From positions 2,666,001-2,730,000 of the forward strand of contig CP087208.1 of NCBI GenBank assembly GCA_020912385.1: DNA of 64,000 nt, in the 5' to 3' direction. This DNA comes from Neofusicoccum parvum. Lineage: Eukaryota > Ascomycota > Dothideomycetes > Botryosphaeriales > Botryosphaeriaceae. Numbering within the stretch: the first letter of the stretch is position 1; every line of letters begins with the position of its first letter. A program made the translations under genes and the position numbers. Positions 47,246 through 56,618 of this stretch are shown in pieces. The notes under the pieces are model-generated. The model searched no databases, was not told where the DNA came from, and worked only from the letters and a program-made list of their open reading frames with translations.

Positions 47246-47431
47246 ATTTGCGTCAGCCAGAGACAGTGCAATACTGGCGACACCGTGGTCCGAGACATGA
47301 GCGAGCTCAGCGGCCTTGGTCCTGGTTCCAAAAATCAAGTTAATCGAGTAGCCCCCGGAGGGACCTTCTAGCGATTAAACTAAAAAGAACAGTTCACTCT
47401 ACTTGATCTAAGCCAAAAGGCAAAGAGAGCT
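47246..47431 (-). ncRNA. U2 snRNA-like gene, copy 2 (most divergent branch-recognition site)
   Basis: An RNA of about 186 nt from 47431 downward. Its first 30 bases (CUCUUUGCCUUUUGGCUUAG then AUCAAG) match the classic U2 5' end better than the other copies. The region that should read GUAGUA is instead GAGUGA (47399-47394) in UAGAGUGAAC, again one base longer than normal, followed by CUGUUCUU. Stem IIb is paired with different bases from copy 1 (GUCCC-UCCG-GGGGC). The Sm site is GAUUUUUGG, the 3' hairpin UGAGC-UC-GCUCA, and loop IV UAUUGCACUGUCU is closed by GCCAG/CUGGC. Either a variant spliceosomal RNA or a well-preserved pseudogene. Confidence 0.9.
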
Positions 47432-47470
47432 GAAGAAGAAGAAGAGTCCGGAGGGTGTGGTGGAGGGTGG

Positions 47471-47478
47471 TTTATATA
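47471..47478 (-). promoter_or_regulatory. TATA box of U2-like copy 2
   Basis: TATATAAA, followed by CC, lies 47 bases upstream of the inferred RNA start, as in copies 1 and 3. Confidence 0.75.
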
Positions 47479-47479
47479 A

Positions 47480-48266
47480 CCATGGAAGAGGAGTCCAGGC
47501 AGCCTGTGTCAGATGGCAGCTGATGTCACGAGCAACACGCACGGGTCAGGCTTTTGTGCAAGCGAGTGCTCGTGATGGAAGATGCGGAGCACTTAGGTCG
47601 ATAAGGGAGCGGCGGCCTTGCTTGTGATGGACCTAGCTAACCAGAAGAGGGCAGAGGCTAGATCAAGGCAGCGGAACCTGCTGATCTGGGCATATGTAGC
47701 AGCCATTGCCCAAACAGGTCAGGTGTGAGTTGTGGTCGTCGTTGACTAGTAACGCTAGCAATTTGAGCTGCCAAATTGGGCGCTAAGATGGGGAAGACGA
47801 GGTCTTGTTCCTCCACGGTTCCTGCTGACTGCAGACAGAAAAATGGGCGGGCGGATGAGGTAGGTGATGGCCATGATTTGCTCCAGCATGGGCGAATGAT
47901 AAATTTGCCAACGCAATGCTTGGCCATCCTGTGATGACTCTCCCAACAAGCCATTTAGGCTGAGCATCGATTGCTAGTATCGTCGAACACCTTGAAGCCC
48001 CTTCTAACAACATCTGAATAGGTAAGAGACCAGGTCGGGGGGTGCTAGCTTCGTGCGCATTCCACTCATTCATCCTGATGAGTTTGACCTTTCTTCCAAT
48101 GCTAATTGTCGTCCGGAAAAGTATTGCAACTGCTCGAATGTGAATATTATTTTATCATTGTAGCACGCCGTAGCACCTCTATAGGCCCATAGCTCTAACT
48201 CGGAAACCCTCAGTGCTTGACCGCTTGAACCCCAGTCGTTCATACTGTCGTGATGCAAATCATGCT
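47480..48266. other. Intergenic region, no gene seen
   Basis: Upstream of U2-like copy 2 and at the 3' end of the next minus-strand gene. Short frames (minus 47658-47954) have no motif. Confidence 0.4.
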
Positions 48267-49233
48267 CTACGCACCAACATCCATCGCCATGCCGATGCCT
48301 CCTCCCAAGCCTCCATCGTCATCATCACCACCGTTCTTCCTACCGCCCATCTTACCATCCACCCTGCCCGGCTCCTCCAAGCTCAGCAGTTCCATCTCGA
48401 TCATCTCATCTCCCTCCCTCTGCACATACAAGCAGAGAATACAGCACACATGGCCGCACTCACACACCTTCTCCGCCTCCCCCACAATCCTCGCCCTGCC
48501 GGCCTTCCTGCACCGACAGCACCTGAACACCACCTCCTCCCCCCTCGCCAACCTCTCCATCTGCCCATCCAAGTGCCCAAACCCCGCCGCCTCATCCCCA
48601 CCAAACGCCTCGCGCATGCCCTCCAGCTCCTCCCTCAACCGCTCCGCCCTCCCCGCAACTCCCCTCCCAGCCGCCACCATCCCATCAAGTCTCTCCACCT
48701 GTACCTTCTTCGCGTAGCACATGGCCATGCACCGCGCACGGATCGCCGCCAGCACGGCGGCCCGGCTGGACTGCGAGCGCCGCAGCCGCTCGACGATCGC
48801 GCCGAACGTGAGCTGGCTCGGCGTGCCGCGGAAGCTGAGGCCCGGTCGCTGGGCATTGCCGTTGCCGCGGCGGTTGCGGCGCTGGGCCGTGAGGCGGCGT
48901 GCGCGCACCTCCCGCGCTGTGGGGGTGGTGGGGTTGCTGCGTGCTGCGTCAGCTGGGGCGTGCTGGGAGGGGAGGACTTCGCGGGGGAGGCGGGGAGTGG
49001 GAACGGGAAGCGCTGGGATGGGTGGTATTGTTTGAGTGGGCGCGACTTGCCTGGGCCTGGACGCGCGTTCGGGATGAGAGGAGGTGACCGCGGGATCGGC
49101 ACGGGGCGGCGGGGGCGGCGGAGGGGGAAACGCGAAGTCGACGACGGTGGTGTTGGACGTACTGTGCACAGTTAGCATGCTAGGCTTGCTCAAGAGAATG
49201 GAAGTCCTACGGCTGGGGTAGAGAGGCGGTCAT
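48267..49233 (-). CDS. Hypothetical protein with Cys-rich putative zinc-binding motif
   Basis: Exons are 49233-49211 (only 23 nt) and 49161-48267. The 49-bp intron has GTAGGA, a GCTAAC branch site and CACAG; the product is 305 aa. The long frame alone has no upstream ATG before 49178; the micro-exon supplies MTASLPQP with a good start context (AAACATGAC). The N-terminal third is disordered (a run of Pro). Residues about 125-205 form an Arg/Glu-rich helical region (LTFGAIVERLRRSQSSRAAV, REELEGMREAF). The C-terminal part has FRCCRCRKAGRA and VCECGHVCCILC, spaced like a two-site treble-clef or zinc-ribbon. A Gly/Asp tail ends the protein. Function unknown. Confidence 0.75.
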
Positions 49234-50509
49234 GTTTGCCAAATTGAAGTTCGGCAAGGGCCTGTTGCCCATGACGGCGTCTTGGGGATCGGGCGGCGCT
49301 CTAGATGTCGTTGGTTAGCCTTAGCACACCAGAACTGTTGCTCGCGAGTAGCATACTCATTCATGTCGCCTGGAATGGTGAGCAGTGTTGCGCGCGAAAA
49401 GCGTCGGTGGTTCTGACGGGTTGCTCAGCGCGAGGATGCAGAGGGTTCGTGCGAAGGTGGCTGGCGCCGCGAAGATTTGTTGTGCCGCCCGCACCAGAAA
49501 ATCAAGAAGCGACCGCTCTGCGAGTGAAGCGGCCATTTTGCTGCCGAAGGTGCGACTTCAGGGTCTCCGGACACCTTACTCGACCAAGCTGCGGCTCAGT
49601 CAAAATCACTATCTCACGCAGCCGCAGCAGAGATGCAAACATCACTTTTTGATTCCTTCAGCAACAGCCACAAGCAGAATACCAAACAAAAAGACCATCT
49701 GCAAACTGTGTGCGAAGTCACCCTTAGGAGCAAAGTTGCGGAATCAGAATGAACTCGATATTGAGCCCAGCGAGCAATGCGTATATATGTACCCATGAAC
49801 GGTAAACCCCATGCGACATCGTTACTTCCCATTAACAGTCCTTTTCTTGCACCCAGCTCCTTGAATCCGTCTGTAGAGTCCTACAGTACGGATTGGATAT
49901 CTTCGTCATGTGTTGAAGAATACTGGCATTGTGTTTCGCCTTTGTCTCTCATTGGAGCGACAAATCCCGTTCAGTGACGGCCCTCTCTTGGAAGGCCTTT
50001 GTCCCAAACTCCATGGTGGCATCCTGTATACCGGCCTGTGGTTATACATTTAGTTTTAGAACCCGCTTCAAGTTTCCAGAGGAGCAAGGGATTGCCCGGA
50101 TTGCATCTATATAAGTGCAAATTCTGACCCGCTAATCCAGCGCTGATGGCTGGCCTTGGCCGCCGGCGCATGTCCAAGAGCACCACAGAGGTATGAGAAC
50201 ATTCCAGATTGGGAGAATCTAATTGAACTCTGAGATCGTATAGGAATGATAGACCATTTCATGGTGTGGAGTCTCTGAGACTTGCGACTTGAGAGATCGT
50301 ACAGCTCCATACGCATACGCAGCAGTGAATGTGAACACTTTCACGTGATCCGTACCTGACAGGAGCGCGGACTTCATCTTCGACTTCCCTCACTTTTTCT
50401 CCTCTCTACAACATCATCGCCTTTCTTCCCGCGCGCCTCCCGCAAAACCAGATCTTCTTCAAAACTCCAACACCACCAACAACACTACCACCACCACCAC
50501 ACCACCACC
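49234..50509. other. Intergenic region upstream of small coiled-coil gene
   Basis: No gene was recognised; the open frame at plus 49385-49798 lacks motifs and a convincing start. The last 50 bases are a CCA/CAC-rich leader before the ATG at 50510. Confidence 0.4.
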
Positions 50510-50845
50510 ATGTCTCCCAACACCCCCACCCGCACCATCACTCAGGAGGAGGAGCTCGAGCTCCTGTACGCCGAGCTGGAGGCGCTCCGCGCCCGCAACG
50601 ACGCCCTGCTCGCCCGTGCCAACGCCGCCGAGGCTGAGACGGCGCGCCTGCGCCGCTTCGTGGAGAGGACGATCCGGTCGTTCCTCACCCACACCTTCTA
50701 CGCGCAGGGCATCGCGCGCGAGGCGGGTGACGGTCTCGGCCCCGGCGGGCGACAGCTGAAGTTCCGCATCAGGAGTTGGGGTGAGCAGAAGCAGAGGTGG
50801 ACGGAGAGGAGGATGGAGGCGTTCCTGGCGGGTGACTGGGAATAG
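50510..50845 (+). CDS. Small coiled-coil hypothetical protein
   Basis: A 111-aa single-exon frame from an ATG in strong context (CCACCATGTC). Residues about 10-55 are a heptad-like Leu/Ala/Glu coiled coil (EEELELLYAELEALRARNDA, ANAAEAETARLRRFVERTI). A conserved-looking aromatic segment follows (RSFLTHTFYAQGIA) with a basic C-terminus (SWGEQKQRWTERRMEAFL). Codon bias is strong. No family or localisation signal was recognised. Confidence 0.7.
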   Translation: MSPNTPTRTITQEEELELLYAELEALRARNDALLARANAAEAETARLRRFVERTIRSFLTHTFYAQGIAREAGDGLGPGGRQLKFRIRSWGEQKQRWTERRMEAFLAGDWE

Positions 50846-51417
50846 GTGTAAGTCTTTTCCTTCTTTGGTGTTGGGAAGATCTGGTGGGGGGTTGAAGGAT
50901 TCGTCCGGATGGGAAAGGTCTTTGCATTTTCCTCAAGGTGGATGATTCAATCGCCTATGGGGCATGGACATACCACTTGGATACTACGACAGTAAGCTTA
51001 CTGATGATGTACATATAGCACCAACACCAGCGACAGCTTCAACAACAACACGGCGTCACGTATAGTCTGGTCGATCATAGCATCAAAATCGCATACGACC
51101 TCGTATCAGTTTCGGCAACATCCAAATCGATCATTACGACTCCAAATACAGCATTTCCGAATCCGGTCTTCCGGCTCTGAAACCAGCATTTATCCATGAA
51201 GAACAATCCAGCATCAAGAATTGTTAATGGGAGAGAGGGGCTTCAGAGGGAACAAAATTCACATCACAGATTAGCACGTCAATGAACACAAAGACCTGTC
51301 CCTTGGACTTGTCTTTTTGCCGGTCAAATCCTTTGAGCCATTGCGCGTTATTGTTCAACAAGTCCAGATATCACATTGTTTTCCTACTATTCAGCACTTC
51401 CAGGTCCTCCCACTTCA
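50846..51417. other. Intergenic region, convergent
   Basis: Between the 3' ends of the coiled-coil gene and the NmrA-like gene. Lower in GC; nothing was recognised. Confidence 0.4.
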
Positions 51418-52564
51418 TCACATCTCGTAATGCGGTTTCTCAATCTTGCCGTCTAGTAGATCCCTGAGAAAGTCCCTGAACTTGATTGGCTGGAAGTCTG
51501 GGAAAAGTCCCTGGGCGTCAAGGTAACCAAGATACTTTGCGTACTCGATCTGATTATCCCCTCGAACATACTTGCTGTACTGATAGTCAGTGAACTGCCT
51601 CATCCCAAAGTTCGCATTTGTCGGATCCCGCTCATAGTTTGCTCTGGCCTCGCTTCGTTGAGTTTCCAGCTCGCCGTAGGACACCTGCCGCAACAGCATT
51701 AGCCAGAAGTCTTGATTGCACTATGCTATTCAGTACCGTTTGCTTTTCGAGTTTCTCCCCAGTCACATCTTCCACAAGGGAGAATATCTCATTTTCGCTG
51801 AGACTGTCACTCCAAGCCACCACGTATCTATTCATGGTGCGCTCATCATCCAGAATGCGCGCAGTCCAACGCCCGATATCACGCCAGTCTCCGAGAACAG
51901 TCTTCCGTTCTCCATCTCCATGGAAGATATTCACCGGCAGCATTGCCGCGTAGTCGAACCTACCCGAGGGCAGTACCGGTGGGAAAGAGACTTGGTGCCA
52001 GAAGCCAACATCGATCACCGTGAAGGGAAGATGCAGCTTCTTGATGTGATTGTAGACGTCCTCCTTCTGATTCAACTGTCAGCCAGGATTGCCTCGAATG
52101 CTACTGCCATCCACTTACATGATCTCGTGTCACCATGACACCTCCCGCTGGCGCCACCGTGATCCAGGCGCATGGCACGAATCGCTTCACACCTGCTTCC
52201 TTCGCAGCCGTGGCGAGATTCTTCTGTGCATGAATCGAGCCGGCGTCAATTGCGCTGATGGTCACATCAATGCCCCTTTGGATCTCGACGAGGTCCTCGG
52301 TCGGACCGTTGATGTCGGCGATGACAATACTGACTCCCCGCTCGACGAGCTTCTTCACCTCTGGCTTTTCGGCTGAAGATGGCCGAACTAGCGCTTGGAC
52401 TTCCTGATGCCCGCCGCGTTATTACCTCGCTTGAACAGCAGTCGTGTTCGAGAGTTGAGTGGCCAACTTACGTATTTTCCATATTCGAGCAATCCGTCAA
52501 GGATAGATCTGCCAGTGTGGCCAGTAGCTCCGAGAAGGAGAACTCTCTGCTTGTGGCTTGCCAT
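51418..52564 (-). CDS. NmrA-like / isoflavone reductase-type NAD(P)-binding oxidoreductase
   Basis: Four exons are 52564-52472, 52403-52119, 52066-51737 and 51684-51418, with introns of 68, 52 and 52 bp, all phase 0; the product is 324 aa. The start MASHKQRVLLLGATGHTGRS carries the Rossmann nucleotide-binding motif GATGHTGR (12-19). Then come the second strand VSIVIADINGP, the conserved VTISAIDAGSIHAQ, FVPCAWITVAPAGG, HLPFTVIDVGFWHQ, an extended domain with DIGRWTARILDDERTMNRY, and a C-terminal substrate lobe. In this atypical short-chain family, members are either reductases of phenylpropanoid-like compounds or redox-sensing regulators like NmrA. The usual catalytic Lys/Tyr cannot be assigned with certainty. 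Presumed cytosolic. Confidence 0.9.
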
Positions 52565-53266
52565 TGATCGGTTTCTGAAGCTCGGGATGACTGGCTCAGA
52601 AATCAGTGAAAGAATGCATAGAAGAGTCTCTACATTCTTAATTATAATCAGTTCTAGGTTGTACTCAACCCCTTGTGGTATGGCGATTGTTAAGCAAGGA
52701 ACGGGCTCGGGGAAGTCGGCTTTCCGAGGAGACCAATCAGGCAGCGAAGGATCAATAAGGATCTTACGGGAAGACGCAATCGGTGGCGACAATCATGCGA
52801 CGGCCTTGCGGTTTTGTTCCGATGCTTAACAATCAACCAATAGAAGTTGGGTATACTTTCCGCGTTGATGTAAGCAGGTCCCCGGCTGGTGTGAGAGATA
52901 AGCAGATCCGTCTTGACTTCACAATTCCCACAGGCTGGCTCACGCAACATGGCTGATACATCTACCATCACGCAGTCTGAAGACTCGCCTTTTATTGTTT
53001 ACTTCCAGCGGAGCCAACGGCAATCTGTGAGTGGTGCTACACATGCGATGTTCTCCTTAGTTTGATCCTCGGCAGCCCAGGTCTTGCCTGGCTTTCTTTC
53101 TGTCCAAGGTGAATCATGAATCCCTCGAGACCGTTTACCATGATCGTAGAAGCACATAATCTCGCCAAAAGTACCATTTGCCCAACCCATCCAAAAGCAG
53201 ACTTTTATCCCCCATCCGGATTCCAAAGCACCGCGCAGCCGCGCGGTTGCGCTCCGCCTCTCCTCC
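52565..53266. other. Intergenic region upstream of NmrA-like gene
   Basis: Contains the NmrA-like promoter; TTTTATT near 52990 is the only TATA-like sequence noticed. No gene was recognised. Confidence 0.4.
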
Positions 53267-53722
53267 CTACCCCGACCGATAGTCCTTAAACTTCTTCAAA
53301 ACCTCCCTCCCCTTCTCCGCCTGCTGGCTCCCCATCCCGACCAGCTCGGCCAGCCACTTGGTCTGCGCCTCGAGCTCTCTGTACATCTGACGCACCGCGA
53401 TCGCGTTGTTGGCGTTCTCTTCGCCCTGCTTCTCGCAGCGGTCACTGAGTGCCTGGATCGTCTTCTTCTGCGTCGCGGCTGTCGCTTCGAGCTCTTTGAT
53501 GCGGGTCCGCGCGGCCTTGAGCTCGAGGTTGTTGGTCTGGCGCGACGGGTCGCTGCCCGAGATGCGGGGTGAGGCGCGGTAGGACTGGCTGGTGCTGGGC
53601 GTGCTGTTGCTACTGGGCGTGGTGGCGGTCGTGTTGGACGAGGTGATGCGCGAGGAGGGGTGGATGGTCTTGTCGTCCGGGCCGCCGGTGAGCTTGTCGA
53701 GGACGCCTTGGAAGCCGGGCAT
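53267..53722 (-). CDS. Small coiled-coil hypothetical protein
   Basis: A 151-aa single-exon frame starting at an ATG (GGCATGCCCGG on its strand gives MPGFQGVLDKLTGGPDDKT). A Ser/Thr-rich disordered segment (residues about 25-60) precedes a coiled coil of about 80 residues (LELKAARTRIKELEATAATQ, LSDRCEKQGEENANNAIAVR, MYRELEAQTKWLAELVGMGS). The N-terminal 20 residues and the coiled coil suggest a structural or adaptor protein. No membrane or targeting signal. Confidence 0.72.
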   Translation of the reverse strand: MPGFQGVLDKLTGGPDDKTIHPSSRITSSNTTATTPSSNSTPSTSQSYRASPRISGSDPSRQTNNLELKAARTRIKELEATAATQKKTIQALSDRCEKQGEENANNAIAVRQMYRELEAQTKWLAELVGMGSQQAEKGREVLKKFKDYRSG

Positions 53723-54096
53723 GGTGAGAGTAGTGGAAGTGGATTTGTGTTGGTGTGGTTTAGTGCTTTTCGTGATGCTTGTGTTGCGAGATTGTGACGT
53801 CGCTGTCGATGTGCGGCGGCGTTGCCGATGATGTTGTGTTGGGTGTTGTAGTGAGATGAAGAACGGCGGAGAAAGATGACGGAGGATGCCTTTTTATGCT
53901 ACGCCCGGGCGCGAGACTGCGCACACCATCCTGCTGCTACCAATACGCAGGCTCTCCGTAACCGCATGCCATGCAGATGTGTTTGTACAGGAAGAGAGGA
54001 TGCCAAAGTCAAGAAAAACTCCAAACGCACTTGCTAAAGAGGAACCCAAAACCAACATTCCCAACATGAAATTCAAAGCAGAGCAAGCCCACCACC

Positions 54097-54960
54097 CTAC
54101 TCATCCACCGGCAACGGCGGTAACGGCTTCTCCAACCGCGCCGCCTTGTCCACCAGCGGCCACGCCGCAAAACCCCAACCGCGTCCCGTATCGAGCATTC
54201 CCCGCTCATCCTCAAACGCAACCAACACCTCCGCCTCCACCTGTTCCCACGGGCCAGACACCGCAACCCCGACAGGTCCCGCCGGCCCCACCGGCAACGA
54301 CGAGCTGCGCCGCGGCCACGGCACGCCGCGCCCGCGCCTGGGCAGCGGACGCGAGAAGTTAACGACATCGGCGCCGCCGCCGCGCCGAACCGGAGCAGAC
54401 GAGACGCGCAGAGCGCCGGCAGGGAGGTAGGCGGCCGCGGGCGGCGCGGGCGCGGCGCGCTTCGGCGGCGACGGGAAGGCGGAGATGAGCTCGGGCGTGG
54501 AGAGGTCGCGCTCGCGGCCGACGGCGGGCTTCTTGACGGGGCTGCCGGTCGGGAGGACGGACGTGCGGCGCGCCGGCGACAGCGCCAGGGCGCGCAGCGG
54601 CAGGCGCGGCAGCGGGCGCGTGGACGTGGGCGACGGCGACGGCGCGAGGAGGTTGGCGGATGAGGTGTTGAGGAGGCGGAGCTTGCGGAGGCCGGACGCG
54701 GCGGCGAGGGTGAGCGGCGCGGCGGTGACGGAGATCTTCGGTGGACTGGGCATCTTGATGGGCGTGTTGTGGTGCGGTCCGGCTTGGGCGAGGCTGGCGG
54801 GTAGGTGGGCGCCCGGCGCGGTGGTGCGCTGGGGGATGAATTTGAGGCGTGTGAGGGGCGCTGGGAAGGACTTGCGCGGTAGCGAGATCTTTGGTTTCTT
54901 GGAGGGAGACGAGGAGCGGGAGCTGTTGGAAGCAGTGTTGTTGGAGGAGAGGAACACCAT
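54097..54960 (-). CDS. Disordered basic Pro/Ser-rich hypothetical protein
   Basis: 287 aa from an ATG at 54960 (context CACCATGGTG on its strand would be NCACCATCATGG; the codon gives MVFLSSNNTASNSSRSSSP). An in-frame start at 55119 is rejected because the added residues look like 5' UTR translation. The protein is rich in Pro, Ser, Arg and Ala with short SP/TP motifs (SPSKKPKISLPRKSF, LSPARRTSVLPTGSPVKKPA) and ends with an acidic-aromatic segment (GPWEQVEAEVLVAFEDERGM) and PLPPLPVDE. Probably a phosphorylated, disordered fungal protein. No domain was recognised. Confidence 0.6.
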   Translation of the reverse strand: MVFLSSNNTASNSSRSSSPSKKPKISLPRKSFPAPLTRLKFIPQRTTAPGAHLPASLAQAGPHHNTPIKMPSPPKISVTAAPLTLAAASGLRKLRLLNTSSANLLAPSPSPTSTRPLPRLPLRALALSPARRTSVLPTGSPVKKPAVGRERDLSTPELISAFPSPPKRAAPAPPAAAYLPAGALRVSSAPVRRGGGADVVNFSRPLPRRGRGVPWPRRSSSLPVGPAGPVGVAVSGPWEQVEAEVLVAFEDERGMLDTGRGWGFAAWPLVDKAARLEKPLPPLPVDE

Positions 54961-56225
54961 GATGGAGAGGCGTTGGAGGGCGAGATGGAGAAGTCTGGCT
55001 GATGTTTGTAGAGAAGATCTGGATAGAGTGCGGCCGAGAAGAGAAAAAGGTAGTGGTGTTGAAGAGAAAGGGAGAAGTGGGAACGGGTAGTAGCAGAAAT
55101 GCTGGCAGCGCACTTTCACAGCACTGCCTCACTGACCATCACAAAGTACAATAGCTGGTTGCAGTCACTTGGGACCGCAGCGAGCAGGGAATTTCGATCT
55201 ACATGGGAATGATATGGTCACCTTTCAGCAGCACTGATGACAGGCTGAAGAGTCCCTGCTCGACATGAAAGTCTTCCCCACGTATAGAAGCTCAGATAAC
55301 TCTCGGATGATTGAGCTACCAGCTATTGCAACACCGCATGGCTTCGTGAATGAATCATCTGGAAACAAACAAAAGTTTGTAATCGGGCAAAAGCCAAGTT
55401 GGAATCTTTGCTGAATGTCAAATAGGGCCACTGGAAACCGCCACCTGAGGAGAAAAACGAAAGCCCCATATTTCCGACGACGGTGACATTTGATATATTA
55501 AGACACGCTCTGTGCATTTTGACTCCAAGCCGTTGACCCAAAGCGACGTCACTGTGTAAGATAATTCGAATAATCGTAATCTCAAACAGTGTCCTTACAT
55601 GGGGAGCTGAAGCAACCGCGTGGGCGGTAGGATTGCTGCAGATATGTAACATAGCTGTCCCGACGAGCACATCAACTCTTCATCGACAGAATATGCACAC
55701 CGCCAATGGCAAGTATTGACCCGTGATGGGCCATACTCCTTCTGCATGCTGGATCCTTTCTGGTAACCCATATATTGCATGGCAGACTTTCTTGGCCAAG
55801 TAGCCTAACTTCTCAATGCATCTTATCTGCCCCTGCGGTGGTCGAAAAGTATGAAATCATTGTTCACGAGATTCGTTCTCACCAGGTCAATATGAACGCC
55901 CGGTAGACGGCGAGCAGAGAGCACTGCTGCGGAGCTTCACCCCATGATCTCTTGCTCGTGAAATATGGGCCAGCCGTGTCCGCCATATCAGCGAAAAAGG
56001 CTGCCCAGAGCCGACAGCAGGTCACAGCAGTGCTAGAAGCAGCTATGCAACGATTGACGCTTACCTCATTCACTTCTGCCAGGCCCCATTCCGAAAACGT
56101 CTTTCCATCACCCCGTTCCAACTTCGCTTGTTTGTGTCAGCAAGCGAGTGTCCATCGCCCAGGGCAATTCCCTGAACAGTCAGCAGCCGCTGCAAGCGAG
56201 ACGCCGGCGCGCCACCTCCTCCACA
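54961..56225. other. Intergenic region before U2-like copy 3
   Basis: No gene was recognised. The sequence becomes AT-richer between 55.2 and 55.8 kb. Confidence 0.4.
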
Positions 56226-56234
56226 CATATAAAC
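56226..56234 (+). promoter_or_regulatory. TATA box of U2-like copy 3
   Basis: CATATAAAC lies 44 bases before the inferred RNA start, followed by the same pyrimidine-rich tract ending CTTCTTCAGCTCTC that precedes copies 1 and 2. Confidence 0.72.
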
Positions 56235-56269
56235 CCCTCTACCCCTCTGCACTCCGTCTTTTCTTCTTC

Positions 56270-56458
56270 AGCTCTCATTGCCTTTTGGCTTTGATCAAGA
56301 TGCAGTAACTGTTCTTCTTAGTTTGATCGCTAGGACGTGCCTACGGGTACACTACTGATTAACCCCATTTTTGGAGACCGGGCTCTGGGCGCTGGGCTTG
56401 CTCATCTCAGAGTCCACAGTGTCGTTCCTATTGCACTACCTGGTCCTGACGCGAAAAC
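56270..56458 (+). ncRNA. U2 snRNA-like gene, copy 3 (branch-recognition GCAGUA)
   Basis: An RNA of about 189 nt. The 5' stem is GCC-UUUU-GGC, then UUUGAUCAAG (U replaces the usual A of UAGAUC). The branch-recognition element is GCAGUA (56302-56307) instead of GUAGUA, with one extra base before it, followed by ACUGUUCUU. Stem IIa is CUUAG/CUAGG; stem IIb GUGCC-UACG-GGUAC shows a U-A pair where copy 1 has U-G. The Sm site is AUUUUUGG, the 3' hairpin UGGGC-UU-GCUCA, and loop IV UAUUGCACUACCU. The stem IV base (GUUCC/GGUCC) has two mismatches, so this copy may be the least stable. GCAGUA would pair perfectly with a CUGAC branch site. Confidence 0.88.
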
Positions 56459-56605
56459 CTTTCATTATTTTTCGTTGACTGCTTCAGCATGTCTGGGGCG
56501 TTGAGGAAGAAGTTGTTCTCTCGGTGGTTTAGCAGTGCGGCGAAGTGAAGTGAAGAGCAAATGGAAGCGGCTCTGGTCTCCAAGTCTTCGGCGAGAGGAG
56601 CACAA

Positions 56606-56618
56606 TCATAGTAGTAGC
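56606..56618 (+). repeat. Target-site duplication, left
   Basis: TCATAGTAGTAGC, identical to 57860-57872, flanks the LINE insertion. Confidence 0.8.
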
